Source of the DNA: Myxocyprinus asiaticus
Lineage: Eukaryota; Chordata; Actinopteri; Cypriniformes; Catostomidae
NCBI RefSeq assembly: GCF_019703515.2
Contig: NC_059362.1
Coordinates: 28,412,326-28,476,325, forward strand
Length of the DNA stretch: 64,000 nt
Reading direction: 5' to 3'
A program made the translations under genes and the position numbers. Below, one piece after another: positions 23,688 to 35,263 of the stretch. Under the pieces are notes generated by a model that saw only the letters and a list, made by a program, of their open reading frames with translations, searched no databases and had not been told where the DNA came from. Numbering within the stretch: the stretch's first letter is position 1; every line of letters begins with the position of its first letter.

Positions 23688-24778
23688 AGCTGAAGTGTGT
23701 CATCTCTGTGCCACCTTTTCCACCAAACAGAATAGCAAAAATAAGGATGGTTTTTGGAACTCTCCTCCTGCCATTGGTCAACAAAACAGATCAAAACAGT
23801 CCTGGCCTAAACTCACTCCATTGGTTGAGCCAGTCAAGTTGTGTCGGGCTGGGGTGCGTTTCCCAAAAGCATAATTAGCCAGCTATGGTCTCAAGTTCCA
23901 TTGATACCAACATAGTTCAATAATTTGGTGATTTCCTGAAACCGACCCTCCACCTGTGGTTAGACACAAGTGTAGTTCCTTGTTAGTTTGCTGTGTGGAC
24001 ATCATTTCACATCGATGAGGCTTCTGTATCTTTTATCCATATATATATTTCATTCTGTCAAGACTTTGACAATGTTTACTTGTACTTCAGAAAAACGGCT
24101 TATTTCAGGGTTTGCCAGAAAGTGGTGTTTAAACGTCACGTAAACGCAGATTCAGCCGTTTAAGGGATTTAAGGCTGTGAAGAGAAAGTGCTTTAACACA
24201 CAGTTTCATTTAGAGAACCAGCTTATGTGTCTATGTTAATGCATAAGTGGCATTCTGATTGAAGAAGGCAAATGTGCGTATGTGCTCAAATGCGTCGGGG
24301 GAACTCCGAAGTCTGATTTAAAGGGAAACCCCGATTGCAGCACAACGTATCTGTCTCAAGTATCTTCTGGAGTATGTGTAAATGAGGTGTTATAATTTGA
24401 TATCTGCAGAAATTATTACTCCACCCCCTGTGTAATGTCATTAACGACAGCTTTATATTGTTGAACCAACGTGGTTCGATTGACGGAAGTGCGACATAGT
24501 TACTACGGTTTTGAGAAACATTTGTGACCAGCTAGTTAATTTCTCCAACGATGCATCATACTATGATGAATAAGCAGTGAGTTAGGTAGTTGCACGGGAA
24601 ACACACCCCTTGTCAGGATGCTCAAACAAACAGAGCAATGTTTTGGTAGCGCCACAGAGCCAATGTTGACACTTTTCCGGGTAATCATCCTATGAATGCC
24701 TTACTTATAGTTGTCTCTGCATATTAACATGGATTAGAGAAAACATTTTAACATCGAAAAAAATTAAACACTTCAGCT
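23688..24778. repeat. TTAA-flanked MITE, family D, with nested element
   Basis: TTAA at 23684-23687 and 24779-24782; inverted ends AGCTGAAGTGTGT and AAACACTTCAGCT. Internal motifs such as TGCTCAAACAAACAGAGCA match the copy at 10179. An inner element at 23851-24609 has ends GGGGTGCGTTTCCC and GGGAAACACACCCC and interrupts the family-D sequence near TGTCGGGCT/TTGTCAGGAT, an imperfect target duplication. Confidence 0.7.
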
Positions 24779-24782
24779 TTAA

Positions 24783-26719
24783 AGGAAGGTCATTTTTAAG
24801 GACAGGCACAACTGTTGCAAATGTGCAATGATTCTGATGATCTTATGATGGTAATGAAGACTTTGTTTTCCACATAAAATCGCATCTGGAATGTTCATGT
24901 CAGTGAAAGGATGATAAGAGCTTTGAGTATTGACTCCACTGTGTAAACTGCAAATAGTACACTGGATTGCAAGCACATAAAGCATCCTAAATTCAATAGG
25001 AAAATGCAGTAAATGTGAACTAGAAAGCAGAATACATGCAGTAAAGGCACAATACACATTACTTACTGTACAGTGACATCACCCAGGTAATATGGGGGTA
25101 TTTCCTTGTATCCATTTGTATTATCAAAATGAGGTATATTTGCTCTTTAAAAGCTCTTCTATTTACTGTCACGGTGAACTCATCTGTCTCTTTTGAATTG
25201 AAATTGAAAAATGTTCATTGTTAATGCTTTCAATCTTGTCTCTATTTCAGGGAGTTCATTTTTTTAAAATAATAATATAATTTATTAAAATATTGTATAA
25301 TGTACAGTATATAGGCCCACAAATTGTTGCAGGCTAAAAAGTGATGTTCTATAACAGCTCCTAATGCTATTTCTTCCAATGTCTATATCTAAGCTCTGAA
25401 AATGTTTAACATTTGAAGTTTTAATAAGCCAAAGTGCATCATGATTGGAGATGATGCTTGGAACTGCTTCTGTGTCATGCAGACCCATGGCCATCTAAAC
25501 CTGGCACAAACCACACAAACACACAACACGTATACTTTATTGAACATGTCATCCAGGCTGTGGTAGGGTCCTGTTACCCCAAATGTCAGACTGCAAGTCT
25601 TTCACTGGACTTTGTTACTGAAAAAATATTAAACATTTTACTTTTTATGAATTACTCTTGAGTTAAGTTTGTTTCAAGGAAAGAAGACAAGAAACACTAA
25701 AAAAATGTAATTATATAGTTTGCTTAACTGTATCTTTAGGAGCATAATACAACTCATAAATAACAAGTGATTGTATGTAAGAGGTACACACATTTTTCTC
25801 TTAAAAATTTTACACTTAAAAAATATCTCTAAATGATACACACATGTAGCGGGTCACCTCAGGGGGCAGAATGAATACGATTCACTTTATCTTGGTAACC
25901 CCCCTATTATTGGACACTTTCATTAACAGAATAAATTAATATGACTGAATAGAGCATTTCTATAGTAGCTTCAGTATATCTAAACTGTTGCTTTTGCGTG
26001 ATACTGCATCCATGCTGCTAGATCCATGCTGCTTAGTAAACTTTATGCCCAAGACTACTACCATATTGGCCAGTACAATATTAACTAAAAATTATTGAGT
26101 GAATTTTAAAGAATTCTTCCACATCATCTGAATTTTTAAGTATAAAATGGAACAAAAACATATTAAATCAGTCCTGTTTCCATGCACTTGCAAGAAAATA
26201 AAAGGCCACCTGGAATGTGTATCAAGACAAAAGATGCATGTCTAAATCCTGGAATAATATTCACAACATAATGTTGCATGTGAATACCAGGGACAGTGCC
26301 CGAAAAGAAGAAAGAGGCAGCAATGCTTATGAAACTCCCTGTAGGGAAAGAGCTTCTCATAACATCCGACTTCAAGCCAAGGCCCCAGATGCTTTCCAAA
26401 CTGGGAGGACTGCACATGCTTTACTGGGCATCCAAGCGCGAGGAGCCTGCTGTTCTCACAATCTCATTGAGGAAATGAGCAGGTCGAGGAACTGACACCT
26501 CCCTAAGAGACAGAAAGACAGAGAGAGAGAAGAGAGGTTACAGAACCATCTGCCATTTTCCAAACCTGTGCTCACATGACCCTCTTTGTGTTTGGAGCAG
26601 AGAGCAGAAGGTGGAGGTGTTTAGGAAAACTGCAGCTTATTCATTCAACAAAGATTGTGTATAATCACTTGTGTGTTTCTGTTCATGTTCCTGTCTTTAT
26701 TCCGTTAATTATGTCTGTC
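24783..26719. other. dpf3 intron, nothing firmly recognised
   Basis: Mostly AT-rich. A less AT-rich patch at about 26217-26500 keeps short open frames on the + strand (for example a 60-codon frame from 26296), but there is no recognisable domain or splice context. See the separate observation. Confidence 0.4.
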
Positions 26720-27130
26720 TGTCTTAGCCATAAGATGTAAACATTATACATGTTAACATGATTTTAGTATGATAAAATCAGTTACAGGTTTACCGGCATT
26801 GTGTTGTCATGGCAACAAATTTGCAATTTTGAATATGACTTTAAGCTGAAAAGGTTGGTAAGCAATTTTATCATACTAAATCATGTTGACATGTATAATG
26901 TTTGCATCTTGTGGCTATTCTTTTGAAACAGTGTGTATTTTAACGTTTATGGCTTGGCCCCATTTACTTCCACTGTAAGCATCTTTTTGTTTTGTTTTTA
27001 TAAACAAGGGACAGGTCAAAATATATATATATTATTTTATTTTTTTGTGTGGTAATCGCCATTAAGCCACAAATACTGTCAATTGAGCTTAACTTGTATT
27101 GAACATGAAACATTCCTTTTATAAATGCTG
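26720..27130. repeat. Partial MITE, family B
   Basis: The right arm reads GGCTTGGCCCCATTTACTTC, then GCCACAAATACTGTCAATTG, then GAGCTTAACTTGTATTGAAC. These are the family-B motifs seen in full at 37947 and 43086. The left arm is degraded. Confidence 0.6.
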
Positions 27131-27177
27131 TTAAACTATTGTTCTCTAACTAGTTTTGACTAATGCGTTAGCTAATG

Positions 27178-27624
27178 GATTTTTTTTTTCTCCCCTTTTC
27201 TCCCCAATTTGGAATGCCCAAATCCCAATGTGCTCTTAAGTCGTCGTGGTGGCGTAGTGACTCGCCTCAATCCGGGTGGGGAAGGACGAATCTCAGTTGC
27301 CTCCGCATCTGAGACCGTCAGTCCGCGCATCTTATCACATGGCTTGTTGAGCGCGTTACCGCGGATACATAGCGGCTGTGGAGGCCCACGCTATTCTCCG
27401 TAGCATCCACGCACAACTCACCATGCACCCCACCCAGAGCGAGAACCACACATTATAGCGACCATGAGGAGGTTACCCCATGTGACTCTACCCTCCCTAG
27501 CAACTGGGCCAATTTGGTTGCTTAGGAGACCTGACTGGAGTCACTCGGCATGCCCTGGATTCGAACTCGTGACTCCAGGAGTGGTAGTCAGCGTCAATAC
27601 TTGCTGAGCTACCCAGGCCCCCAT
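27178..27624 (-). mobile_element. tRNA-derived SINE (cyprinid HAmo-like)
   Basis: On the - strand the element starts GGGGGCCTGGGTAGCTCAG (A-box-like) and carries GAGTTCGAATCC (B box). The body ends in CCAATTTGGGG, AGAAAAGGGG and a run of A (T on +). It is flanked by an identical 11-bp target duplication GTTAGCTAATG at 27167-27177 and 27625-27635. The sequence resembles the HAmo SINE of East Asian carps as I remember it. Pol III promoter boxes are visible but it is not a tRNA gene. Confidence 0.85.
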
Positions 27625-27801
27625 GTTAGCTAATGTTAATGTATAAAATATTAATGTAAATTGTTACCTAAATTACCTAAATGTAGTGAAGTACATTTAT
27701 CATGGAATAAATGTAATAGTTGTTAATGACTGAATTGATTTACACTTCTTTCCATCAGATTGTTATTCTTTCATCCTGCTCTCTTTTTCCTCTCACACCA
27801 G

Positions 27802-27914
27802 GCCACCCTTCATGCCTGCAGTTCACAGACAACATGATGGAGGCTGTGCACACATACCAGTGGCAGTGTATTGAGTGTAAATCTTGCACTCTGTGTGGAA
27901 CCTCAGAAAACGAT
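27802..27914 (+). CDS. dpf3: dpf3 exon: end of PHD1, start of PHD2
   Basis: The acceptor CACACCAG follows a tract of T and C. Two bases complete Gly with the upstream G, then 37 residues follow: [37 protein letters not shown]. His-Pro-Ser-Cys supplies the H and C ligands of PHD1 and QCIEC the last pair; CKSCTLC begins PHD2. It ends in phase 0 at GAT before GTGAGT. The residues match the tandem PHD fold that binds acetylated histone H3 in DPF proteins. A SINE lies only 178 bp upstream. Confidence 0.93.
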
Positions 27915-28185
27915 GTGAGTTTTGAAATCCTTATATAGGAATATATAATCATCTCTTTCCTCATATAGAGCTCTTCAGAGTTTGAAGAGAATATGGAAAT
28001 ACTTTGTAGATGAACATGTCTCATCACTCTTTAAGAGTGTGTACATATGACATCATCGACACACCATTCTACCAATGTGCAAGTGTTAAATTTTGTACCG
28101 TTTCAACTGACCACCTCTTATATAGCCAAGTGTGTGTGTGTGCGCGCATGCGCTAACAGCTTGGTGATTTGCTTTGTCTTTGTAG

Positions 28186-28267
28186 GATCAGCTTCTGTTC
28201 TGTGATGACTGTGATCGAGGATATCACATGTACTGCCTCAAGCCTCCCATGACACAGCCACCTGAGG
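28186..28267 (+). CDS. dpf3: dpf3 exon: core of PHD finger 2
   Basis: An 82-nt exon encodes DQLLFCDDCDRGYHMYCLKP and PMTQPPE, with one base of the next codon. FCDDCDRGYHMYCL is the invariant heart of d4 PHD2, providing Cys, Cys, His and Cys ligands. Clean GTAG acceptor and GTAAAT donor. Confidence 0.95.
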
Positions 28268-28589
28268 GTAAATAAGATCACATCACAGCAGCTAATAACA
28301 ACAAAGTAAACTACATGATAACATAGGAAATCAATATGTTTCTTCCGAAAGTTCATGTACCCTGAAATAGACCCCATTCTGTCAAATGACTGACAAGCGC
28401 CACAAGGAAACTAGGAAGTAATTGCGTTCACATAAGCGGAATTCATTTAATGCTTTAATAATACACTGATTTACACTACAGACCGATACACAAATAGCCA
28501 TGCATTTAGACAAATACATGTATATACATACTCACATAATGAGCCCACTTAAGTGGAGTAACGTTAATATCTCTGTATTTTGTCTACAG

Positions 28590-28657
28590 GAAGTTGGAGT
28601 TGTCATCTGTGTCTTAATCTTCTGAAGGATAAGGCTTCAGGTGTTGGAGAGCCATAA
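28590..28657 (+). CDS. dpf3: dpf3 last exon (full double-PHD form)
   Basis: After TGTCTACAG the exon completes Gly and encodes SWSCHLCLNLLKDKASGVGEP before TAA at 28655-28657. SCHLC supplies the final two Cys ligands of PHD2. The short tail after KDKAS compares with KEKASAFGCQA of human DPF3. An AATAAA signal follows at 29045. Confidence 0.93.
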
Positions 28658-29044
28658 ACATTGCAAGGAAGTCCCACACAGATACATGTACACATGCACA
28701 GCAGACTCAGGATGGAAGTTTATCTCAGTTTTCCTCTGTAGTTCTTCTTCTGTTAGTAGTAGTGTGAAGTGGAATAGCCTTCCTCTACCTCTACAAACAA
28801 TTTCCTCAACCAAGTCTAGGCAATTGGTAGTCTACCTCGCAAAAATCTTGCTCGCTATGAATCCAATGGCAGGATTGACTACTCTTAAGTCCAGATTGTC
28901 CAGCTATGTACAACTATTAGTCACTATAAAATACTAAATAGTAACACCAGCACAACCACTACATTATCCCAACAGAAGCGCATAAGCTATTACCCGTAGC
29001 TATTATTTCTTACAATTGATAAAGCCATTAAATAGCAAATGTAA

Positions 29045-29050
29045 AATAAA
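29045..29050 (+). terminator. Candidate polyadenylation signal for the full-length dpf3 mRNA
   Basis: AATAAA about 390 bp after the TAA stop. A second candidate, AATAAA within TTAATAAAAGC, lies near 29103. Confidence 0.5.
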
Positions 29051-29103
29051 AAAGCAATATTATGGTGACAGGTTATCTGCTCAGTTTCTACTGTACAGCT
29101 TTA

Positions 29104-30549
29104 ATAAAAGCAAGCCACGGTCTTTGTAAAAAACATTCACATACTTACAATAAACTTCCATACTATGACATAGACACTCACCAGTGGTACAAAGCAGAAC
29201 CTTTTTGTATTCCATTTTATTTTGTTTTTATTTACAGTTATAATAGTTTTTAATGTGTCTATTAAGTATGTAAGCCCACAGGATTTCTTGCAAATACATC
29301 TTATTTGGCTCGCACCAAGAGACTGCATAATATAAAGAGGATAATTGTGAGTAGATGCTTATTTTTCATACTAGGATCATCATTCAGGTAGCCGTTTAGA
29401 GCTTAGAATCCAACAATAATTGTGAATGCAATCTTTAAATGGCAAAAAAAAAAAAAAAAGTATATGGCAATGTTTCTCCATATACTGTATTTAAGCAGCA
29501 CAGAGCTTTAACTTTGTCAGGACTGGAAAAGAATTCTGTGTTGAATAGTTCTTGTTTGTTCTTTTATATATATATTTTTAGCAGACAATTGTGTGGTTGC
29601 AAAATTCACCTATTATGCATTCCCTTGTGCTAAGATAACACTGGCATGCATTCCCCTGGCATCAAACCCGTAATTGTAAAATGTGAATGCATTCGACTGT
29701 TCAATTTATGTTACTTAGTGTTTGACTGATTTGGTTATGTTCCAGGAACATTCCAGTTTTGTGTGTCCTAGAACTTTCTTTTGTTACCTCCCTCTGTTTG
29801 GAGGGAAAAAAAAGCACTTCATACCTCTCTGTGTAAAACATCTGTTCAGTCCATTTTGCATGACTTTGCTCTTGATATATTAGCATATCTATTTCCATCT
29901 GGACATTCTCTTGTGTCATTCCCACCTCCGTCATCTGTATAATACATTAGAGGCTCTATTTTCAGAGCCATTTCATCAAGACTCTACAGATCCTCCGATC
30001 TGATGAATATTTTATCTATGCATTTTATCCATTTCAAGGGACGTTACATTGTTTTTGCAGGATGATTTCTTTACCAATGCAACAAGTGAGTGAGCCGTAC
30101 ATTAATTACTAAAATATTAGTAGTGACTTTTCTTAAAGAAATATGTTGTATTATGCAGTTCCAAAATTTAAAAAGTAGATACTGTATGTCTTTGTTGTTT
30201 AGAGTTCATTCTTTGCTCTTAGGTAAGACCTTAGAATACAGTAGGGTGATTTTTGCTTAGAAAATGAATGAAAAAAAAAAGACATTAAGGTTGTTCTCTG
30301 ACAGCAATGATACAGTGTTTGTATTCATCTAACACTTCCTTGGGAGCAGCAACAGGAAGCATACGAATCTTAAGAGACAAGCAGCAGATGGCTTCTAGTC
30401 ATAAAGTATAAATGCAGTTTGGAGTTAACCATAAGCATTTATTAAGTATACAAGTAACTGTAGTCAATTTATCTGTGTCATGGCTTGTTACAATGGCATT
30501 TCTTTTCTTTATGTAATCACTTTTATGTCATGTAAAATAATATTTGAAT
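29104..30549. other. Intergenic sequence or dpf3 3' flank, nothing recognised
   Basis: AT-rich DNA with an A tract at 29443-29459. No convincing exon. Confidence 0.4.
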
Positions 30550-31207
30550 ACTAGTTCAACAAAAAATGAAAATTCATTTACTCACCCTTGTGCCACCCTA
30601 GATGTGTATGACTTTCTGTCTTCTGCTGAACACACAAAGATTTTTAGAAGAATATTTCAGCTCTGTTGGTCCATACAATGCAAGTTAATGGTGACCAGAA
30701 CTTTGAAGGTCCAAAAATCACATAAAGACAGCATAAAAGTAATTCATAAGACTCCAGTGGTTGAATCTGTCTTCATAAGTGATATATTGGGTGTGGGTGA
30801 GAAACAGATCAATATTGAAGTCCTTTTTTTTTCTTTCTTTACTATAAATCACCACTTTTACTTTCATATTCTGAAAGCAAACGTGGAGATTTATAGTAAA
30901 AAAAACAACAAAAAAAACAATTATTGAAATATTGATCTGTTTCTCACCCAAAGTGATTGCATCACTTCAGAAGACATATATTGAACCACTGGAGTCATAT
31001 GGATTCCTTTTATGCTGCCTTTATGTGTTTTTGGACCTTCAAAGTTCTGGTCACCATTCACTTGCATTGTATGGACCTACAGAGCTTAAATATTCTTCTA
31101 AAACTCTTTGTTTGTGTTCAGCAGAAGAAAGAAAGTCATACACATCTGGGATGGCATGAGGGTGAGTAAATGATGAGAGAATTTTCATTTTTAGGTGAAC
31201 TATTCAT
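30550..31207. repeat. Palindromic MITE, family A
   Basis: Inverted arms from about 30550 (TAGTTCAACAAAAAATGAAA) to 31207 (TTTTCATTTTTAGGTGAACTATTCAT) with TTAA at 31208-31211; the left flank is degraded. The motif GGTGTGGGTGAGAAACAGATC, arms of ATTTATAGTAAAA, and TTCAGCAGAAGAAAGAAAGT all recur in other copies. Confidence 0.8.
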
Positions 31208-31931
31208 TTAAAGAATCCTCTGCAGTCAGAAGAATCATTTTGTATGTGTTTTTTGTTTTTCTTTTTGACCTAGTGTAATCTAAAATTTAATAAATAACTA
31301 AACAAATGCAATATCAAGACTGTGCTGATTTTACAATACAAAACAGTAAATTGGTTGTACCTCTCTCATGCTTAACACTAGAAGGCAGTACATACACAGT
31401 TACTGAAAAGAGCTACTGTAGGACACTGCCTTGCTCCATAATGCCCTTTACTGAGTAGCTCTGATCTTGGTTCAGTTTTATTAAAGTGTCCTGTAGTTAT
31501 AATAACAACAGCTTTACAAAAGTCAAACCTAAATCAAGTTTGAAACATGATTCTCTGACGTAGCTACAATTATTTGACGGCTAACTACTTAAAATATGTT
31601 GACTAATTTCTGATTCGATGAGCCTTGTTTGATGTGACCGCAAGTGGTTACTGTATGTTGCTTGACAACTGTTAACTCCAACCGTTAGGATAGTGAACTA
31701 TATTTGGCAGGAAAATTCTGTTACTTGTAAAATATATTATAAACTTAACCATTTAGTGAAACGGGACATCTCTTCCCTGCTGAAAAAAGAAAGCTAAGTC
31801 TATCCCTTAGCTGGTTGACTGGTGGTAGCTGGTTTAAGCTGGTCACCCTAACTGGCCAGCTTAATGGGGTAGTTCACCCAAAAATAAAAACTGTCTCATC
31901 ATTTACTCACCATCATGCCATCTCAGATGTA

Positions 31932-33512
31932 CAGGTGCATCTCAATAAATTAGAATGTCGTGGAAAAGTTCATTTATTTCAGTAATTCAACTCAAATTGT
32001 GAAACTCGTGTATTAAATAAATTCAATGCACACAGACTGAAGTAGTTTAAGTCTTTGGTTCTTTTAATTGTGATGATTTTGGCTCACATTTAACAAAAAC
32101 CCACCTATTCACTATCTCAAAAAATTAGAATATGGTGACATGCCAATCAGCTAATCAACTCAAAACACCTGCAAAGGTTTCCTGAGCCTTCAAAATGGTC
32201 TCTCAGTTTGGTTCACTAGGCTACACAATCATGGGGAAGACTGCTGATCTGACAGTTGTCCAGAAGACAATCATTGACACCCTTCACAAGGAGGGTAAGC
32301 CACAAACATTCATTGCCAAAGAAGCTGGCTGTTCACAGAGTGCTGTATCCAAGCATGTTAACAGAAAGTTGAGTGGAAGGAAAAAGTGTGGAAGAAAAAG
32401 ATGCACAACCAACCGAGAGAACCGCAGCCTTATGATTGTCAAGCAAAATCGATTCAAGAATTTGGGTGAACTTCACAAGGAATGGACTGAGGCTGGGGTC
32501 AAGGCATCAAGAGCCACCACACACAGACGTGTCAAGGAATTTGGCTACAGTTGTCGTATTCCTCTTGTTAAGCCACTCCTGAACCACAGACAACGTCAGA
32601 GGCGTCTTACCTGGGCTAAGGAGAAGAAGAACTGGACTGTTGCCCAGTGGTCCAAAGTCCTCTTTTCAGATGAGAGCAAATTTTGTATTTCATTTGGAAA
32701 CCAAGGTCCTAGAGTCTGGAGGAAGGGTGGAGAAGCTCATAGCCCAAGTTGCTTGAAGTCCAGTGTTAAGTTTCCACAGTCTGTGATGATTTGGGGTGCA
32801 ATGTCATCTGCTGGTGTTGGTCCATTGTGTTTTTTGAAAACCAAAGTCACTGCACCCGTTTACCAAGAAATTTTGGAGCACTTCATGCTTCCTTCTGCTG
32901 ACCAGCTTTTTAAAGATGCTGATTTCATTTTCCAGCAGGATTTGGCACCTGCCCACACTGCCAAAAGCACCAAAAGTTGGTTAAATGACCATGGTGTTGG
33001 TGTGCTTGACTGGCCAGCAAACTCACCAGACCTGAACCCCATAGAGAATCTATGGGGTATTGTCAAGAGGAAAATGAGAAACAAGAGACCAAAAAATGCA
33101 GACGATCTGAAGGCCACTGTCAAAGAAACCTGGGCTTCCATACCACCTCAGCAGTGCCACAAACTGATCACCTCCATGCCACGCCGAATTGAGGCAGTAA
33201 TTAAAGCAAAAGGAGCCCCTACCAAGTATTGAGTACATATACAGTAAATGAACATACTTTCCAGAAGGCCAACAATTCACTAAAAATGTTTTTTTTATTG
33301 GTCTTATGATGTATTCTAATTTTTTGAGATAGTGAATTGGTGGGTTTTTGTTAAATGTGAGCCAAAATCATCACAATTAAAAGAACCAAAGACTTAAACT
33401 ACTTCAGTCTGTGTGCATTGAATTTATTTAATACACGAGTTTCACAATTTGAGTTGAATTACTGAAATAAATGAACTTTTCCACGACATTCTAATTTATT
33501 GAGATGCACCTG
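31932..33512 (+). mobile_element. Full-length Tc1/mariner transposon, apparently recent
   Basis: The element is 1,581 bp and flanked by TA on both sides. Its inverted repeats of about 200 bp (CAGGTGCATCTCAATAAATT...) match by eye with about one difference. Within each repeat the motif TCTCAA(T/A)AAATTAGAAT occurs twice (31940-31956 and 32115-32131 on the left), the IR/DR arrangement known for Sleeping Beauty-type elements. It carries an uninterrupted transposase. Confidence 0.93.
32231..33232 (+). CDS. Tc1-like transposase, intact
   Basis: This 333-residue protein starts at MGKTADLTVVQKTIIDTLHK; the same frame is open 12 codons further upstream, but this Met fits the usual Tc1 start. Order: a helix-turn-helix DNA-binding part (IAKEAGCSQSAVSKHVN; about residues 20-45), a second HTH region with GRKKCGRKR and RATTHRRVKEFG, then the DDE catalytic domain. 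Catalytic residues are all present: D in LFSDESKF, D in FIFQQDLAPAHT, and E in DLNPIENLWG with exactly 34 residues between the last two (DD34E). The C-terminus ends KGAPTKY. Length is normal for Tc1 (about 340). It cuts and pastes elements bearing its own inverted repeats at TA sites. No lesion was seen. Confidence 0.92.
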   Translation: MGKTADLTVVQKTIIDTLHKEGKPQTFIAKEAGCSQSAVSKHVNRKLSGRKKCGRKRCTTNRENRSLMIVKQNRFKNLGELHKEWTEAGVKASRATTHRRVKEFGYSCRIPLVKPLLNHRQRQRRLTWAKEKKNWTVAQWSKVLFSDESKFCISFGNQGPRVWRKGGEAHSPSCLKSSVKFPQSVMIWGAMSSAGVGPLCFLKTKVTAPVYQEILEHFMLPSADQLFKDADFIFQQDLAPAHTAKSTKSWLNDHGVGVLDWPANSPDLNPIENLWGIVKRKMRNKRPKNADDLKATVKETWASIPPQQCHKLITSMPRRIEAVIKAKGAPTKY

Positions 33513-34099
33513 TATATGACTTTCTTTCTTCCGATGAACACAAAGATATTTAGAAAAATGTCTCAGCTCTGTAGGTCCATACAATGTAAGTGAATTTTGA
33601 CCAGAACTTTTAGGTCCAAAATGCACATAAAGGCAGCATAAAAGTAATACAAATGACTCCAGTGGTTAAATCCATATCTTCAAAAGCAATATGATAAGTG
33701 TGGGTGAGAAACAGATCAATATTCAAGTCCTTTATTACTATCAATCTCCACTTTCATTTTCACTTCCTCCTTTTGTTTTAGGTGATTCGCATTCTTCTTG
33801 CATCTCACCACCTACTGGGCAGGTAGGAGAATTTATAGTAAAAAATAACTTAAATATCGATCTATTTCTCACCATCACATATCATATAGTTTCTGAAGGT
33901 ATGGATTTAACCAGTGGAGACTTTTATGCTGCCTTAATGTGCTATTTTGACATTTAAAATTCTGGCCACCATTCACTAGCATTGTATGGACCTATAGATC
34001 TGAGATATTTTTCATTTGTGTATAGTAGAAGAAAGAAAGTCATACACATCTGGGATGGCATAATGAGAATTTTCATTTTTGGGTGAACTATCACTTTAA

Positions 34100-35129
34100 A
34101 TGTGCCGAAAATCAGTCATCTGAGCCGCCAGGATGACCAGCTAGCCAGCCAACCTATTTAGGGTTATCATTGTGCTGTTGCTGCCATTTTGTAAATGCAA
34201 TACTTTATTGCTTTCTGATGCAGAGTTTAAGGTAAATTTACATACAGTAGAACAAACACCATGTAAAAGACTGAAAAGCATTTCCAGAGCTCTCCAAACT
34301 GAACATTTATTGAGTGATTCAGGACCTCAGGTCCTCCTTTCCATTATGCTGACCTACTGATCATCATCTTTGAAAAAAAAAAAAAAAAAAAAAAAAACTA
34401 AAAGCAGTAAAACTCTTTAGAAATATTCCATGCATAGTTTTGTGCTGAATATGGCACTTGTGCCTCTAAGTTATAATCAATGTTCAATATTCTACACAGC
34501 ATCTTCCATATCCAGAATTGCTACAGAGTCTATACATTCCATTTCAACCTAACACACAGTTACGACTCAACAAACCATTTCTACCTGAAAATATGTAGAG
34601 GGGACATGCCAGAGCAACTGCAGACTTTTCTGTTCTGCCATTTTGTTTGAAGAAATTTGTGTGCCTAGGATAGCTGTGTATCTCTGGCAGTGATGGTGCT
34701 TTAGGAAATGATGTAAGCAATGGAGAAAGTCCAGCTGAGGTGTTGAAGCGGGTTGTTTGGTGAATATGTGCTTTCTTCAGAATGTCCTGCAGTGAGAAAA
34801 CACCTTTCACATCGATGAGAGTCCTGCGAAAACTGTTGTCCACTCATATGCTATGAGTGAAGGTGCTGTGATGAAAGGACCAATCATCGTCATGATCATC
34901 CATCATCATTATCATCAACACAGTAATCACCACACTGACGCTAAGCAACTAGGCACTTACATTCAAAGTTGTTACAATAGCAATATTTAAAACAGGCAAG
35001 CAAGACAAAAAAAAAAAACAAACAAAAAAAAAACGACCTGCTGTATGTGTTGGTTTGAAAAATACATAATGAGAATTTTCGGTGGATAATTGTATGTTTG
35101 GTCAAACATTTGCAATAAAGCTGTTCAGG
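34100..35129. other. Intergenic, possibly distal rgs6 3' UTR; nothing coding
   Basis: It contains an A tract at about 34373-34397. AATAAA signals read on the - strand (TTTATT near 34184 and 34304) could serve rgs6, but the distance makes this uncertain. Confidence 0.35.
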
Positions 35130-35261
35130 AAACACACTGACTAGCATTAGCAAGGCCAAGGTTGTGGGTTCGAATCCAAGGCAACACATACTGATCAACT
35201 GTATAGCTTCAATGCACAGAAAGTCACTCTGGATATAAGCATCTGCCAAATGCATTAAATG
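35130..35261 (+). mobile_element. tRNA-derived SINE fragment
   Basis: The B-box-like GGGTTCGAATCC is followed by the tail GTCACTCTGGATATAAGCAT and CTGCCAAATGCATTAAATGTA, the widespread fish SINE end type. A Tc1 element is inserted at the TA of the final ATGTA. Confidence 0.7.
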
Positions 35262-35263
35262 TA

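Larger units (their letters stand above)
31865..34095. repeat. TTAA-flanked MITE, family A, split by an intact Tc1 element
   Basis: TTAA at 31861-31864 and 34096-34099; ends GGGGTAGTTCACCC and GGGTGAACTATCACT. The left arm is cut after ATCTCAGATG by the Tc1 element and resumes as TATGACTTTCTTTCTTCCG, exactly continuing the family consensus. Confidence 0.85.

Noticed and set aside
27560..27624. tRNA gene on the - strand
   Set aside because: A and B boxes are present but the sequence continues into a SINE body with A-rich tail and target duplications; no cloverleaf is supported.
28641..28937. 98-codon + frame overlapping the last dpf3 exon
   Set aside because: Out of frame with the PHD2 tail; lies in the 3' UTR.
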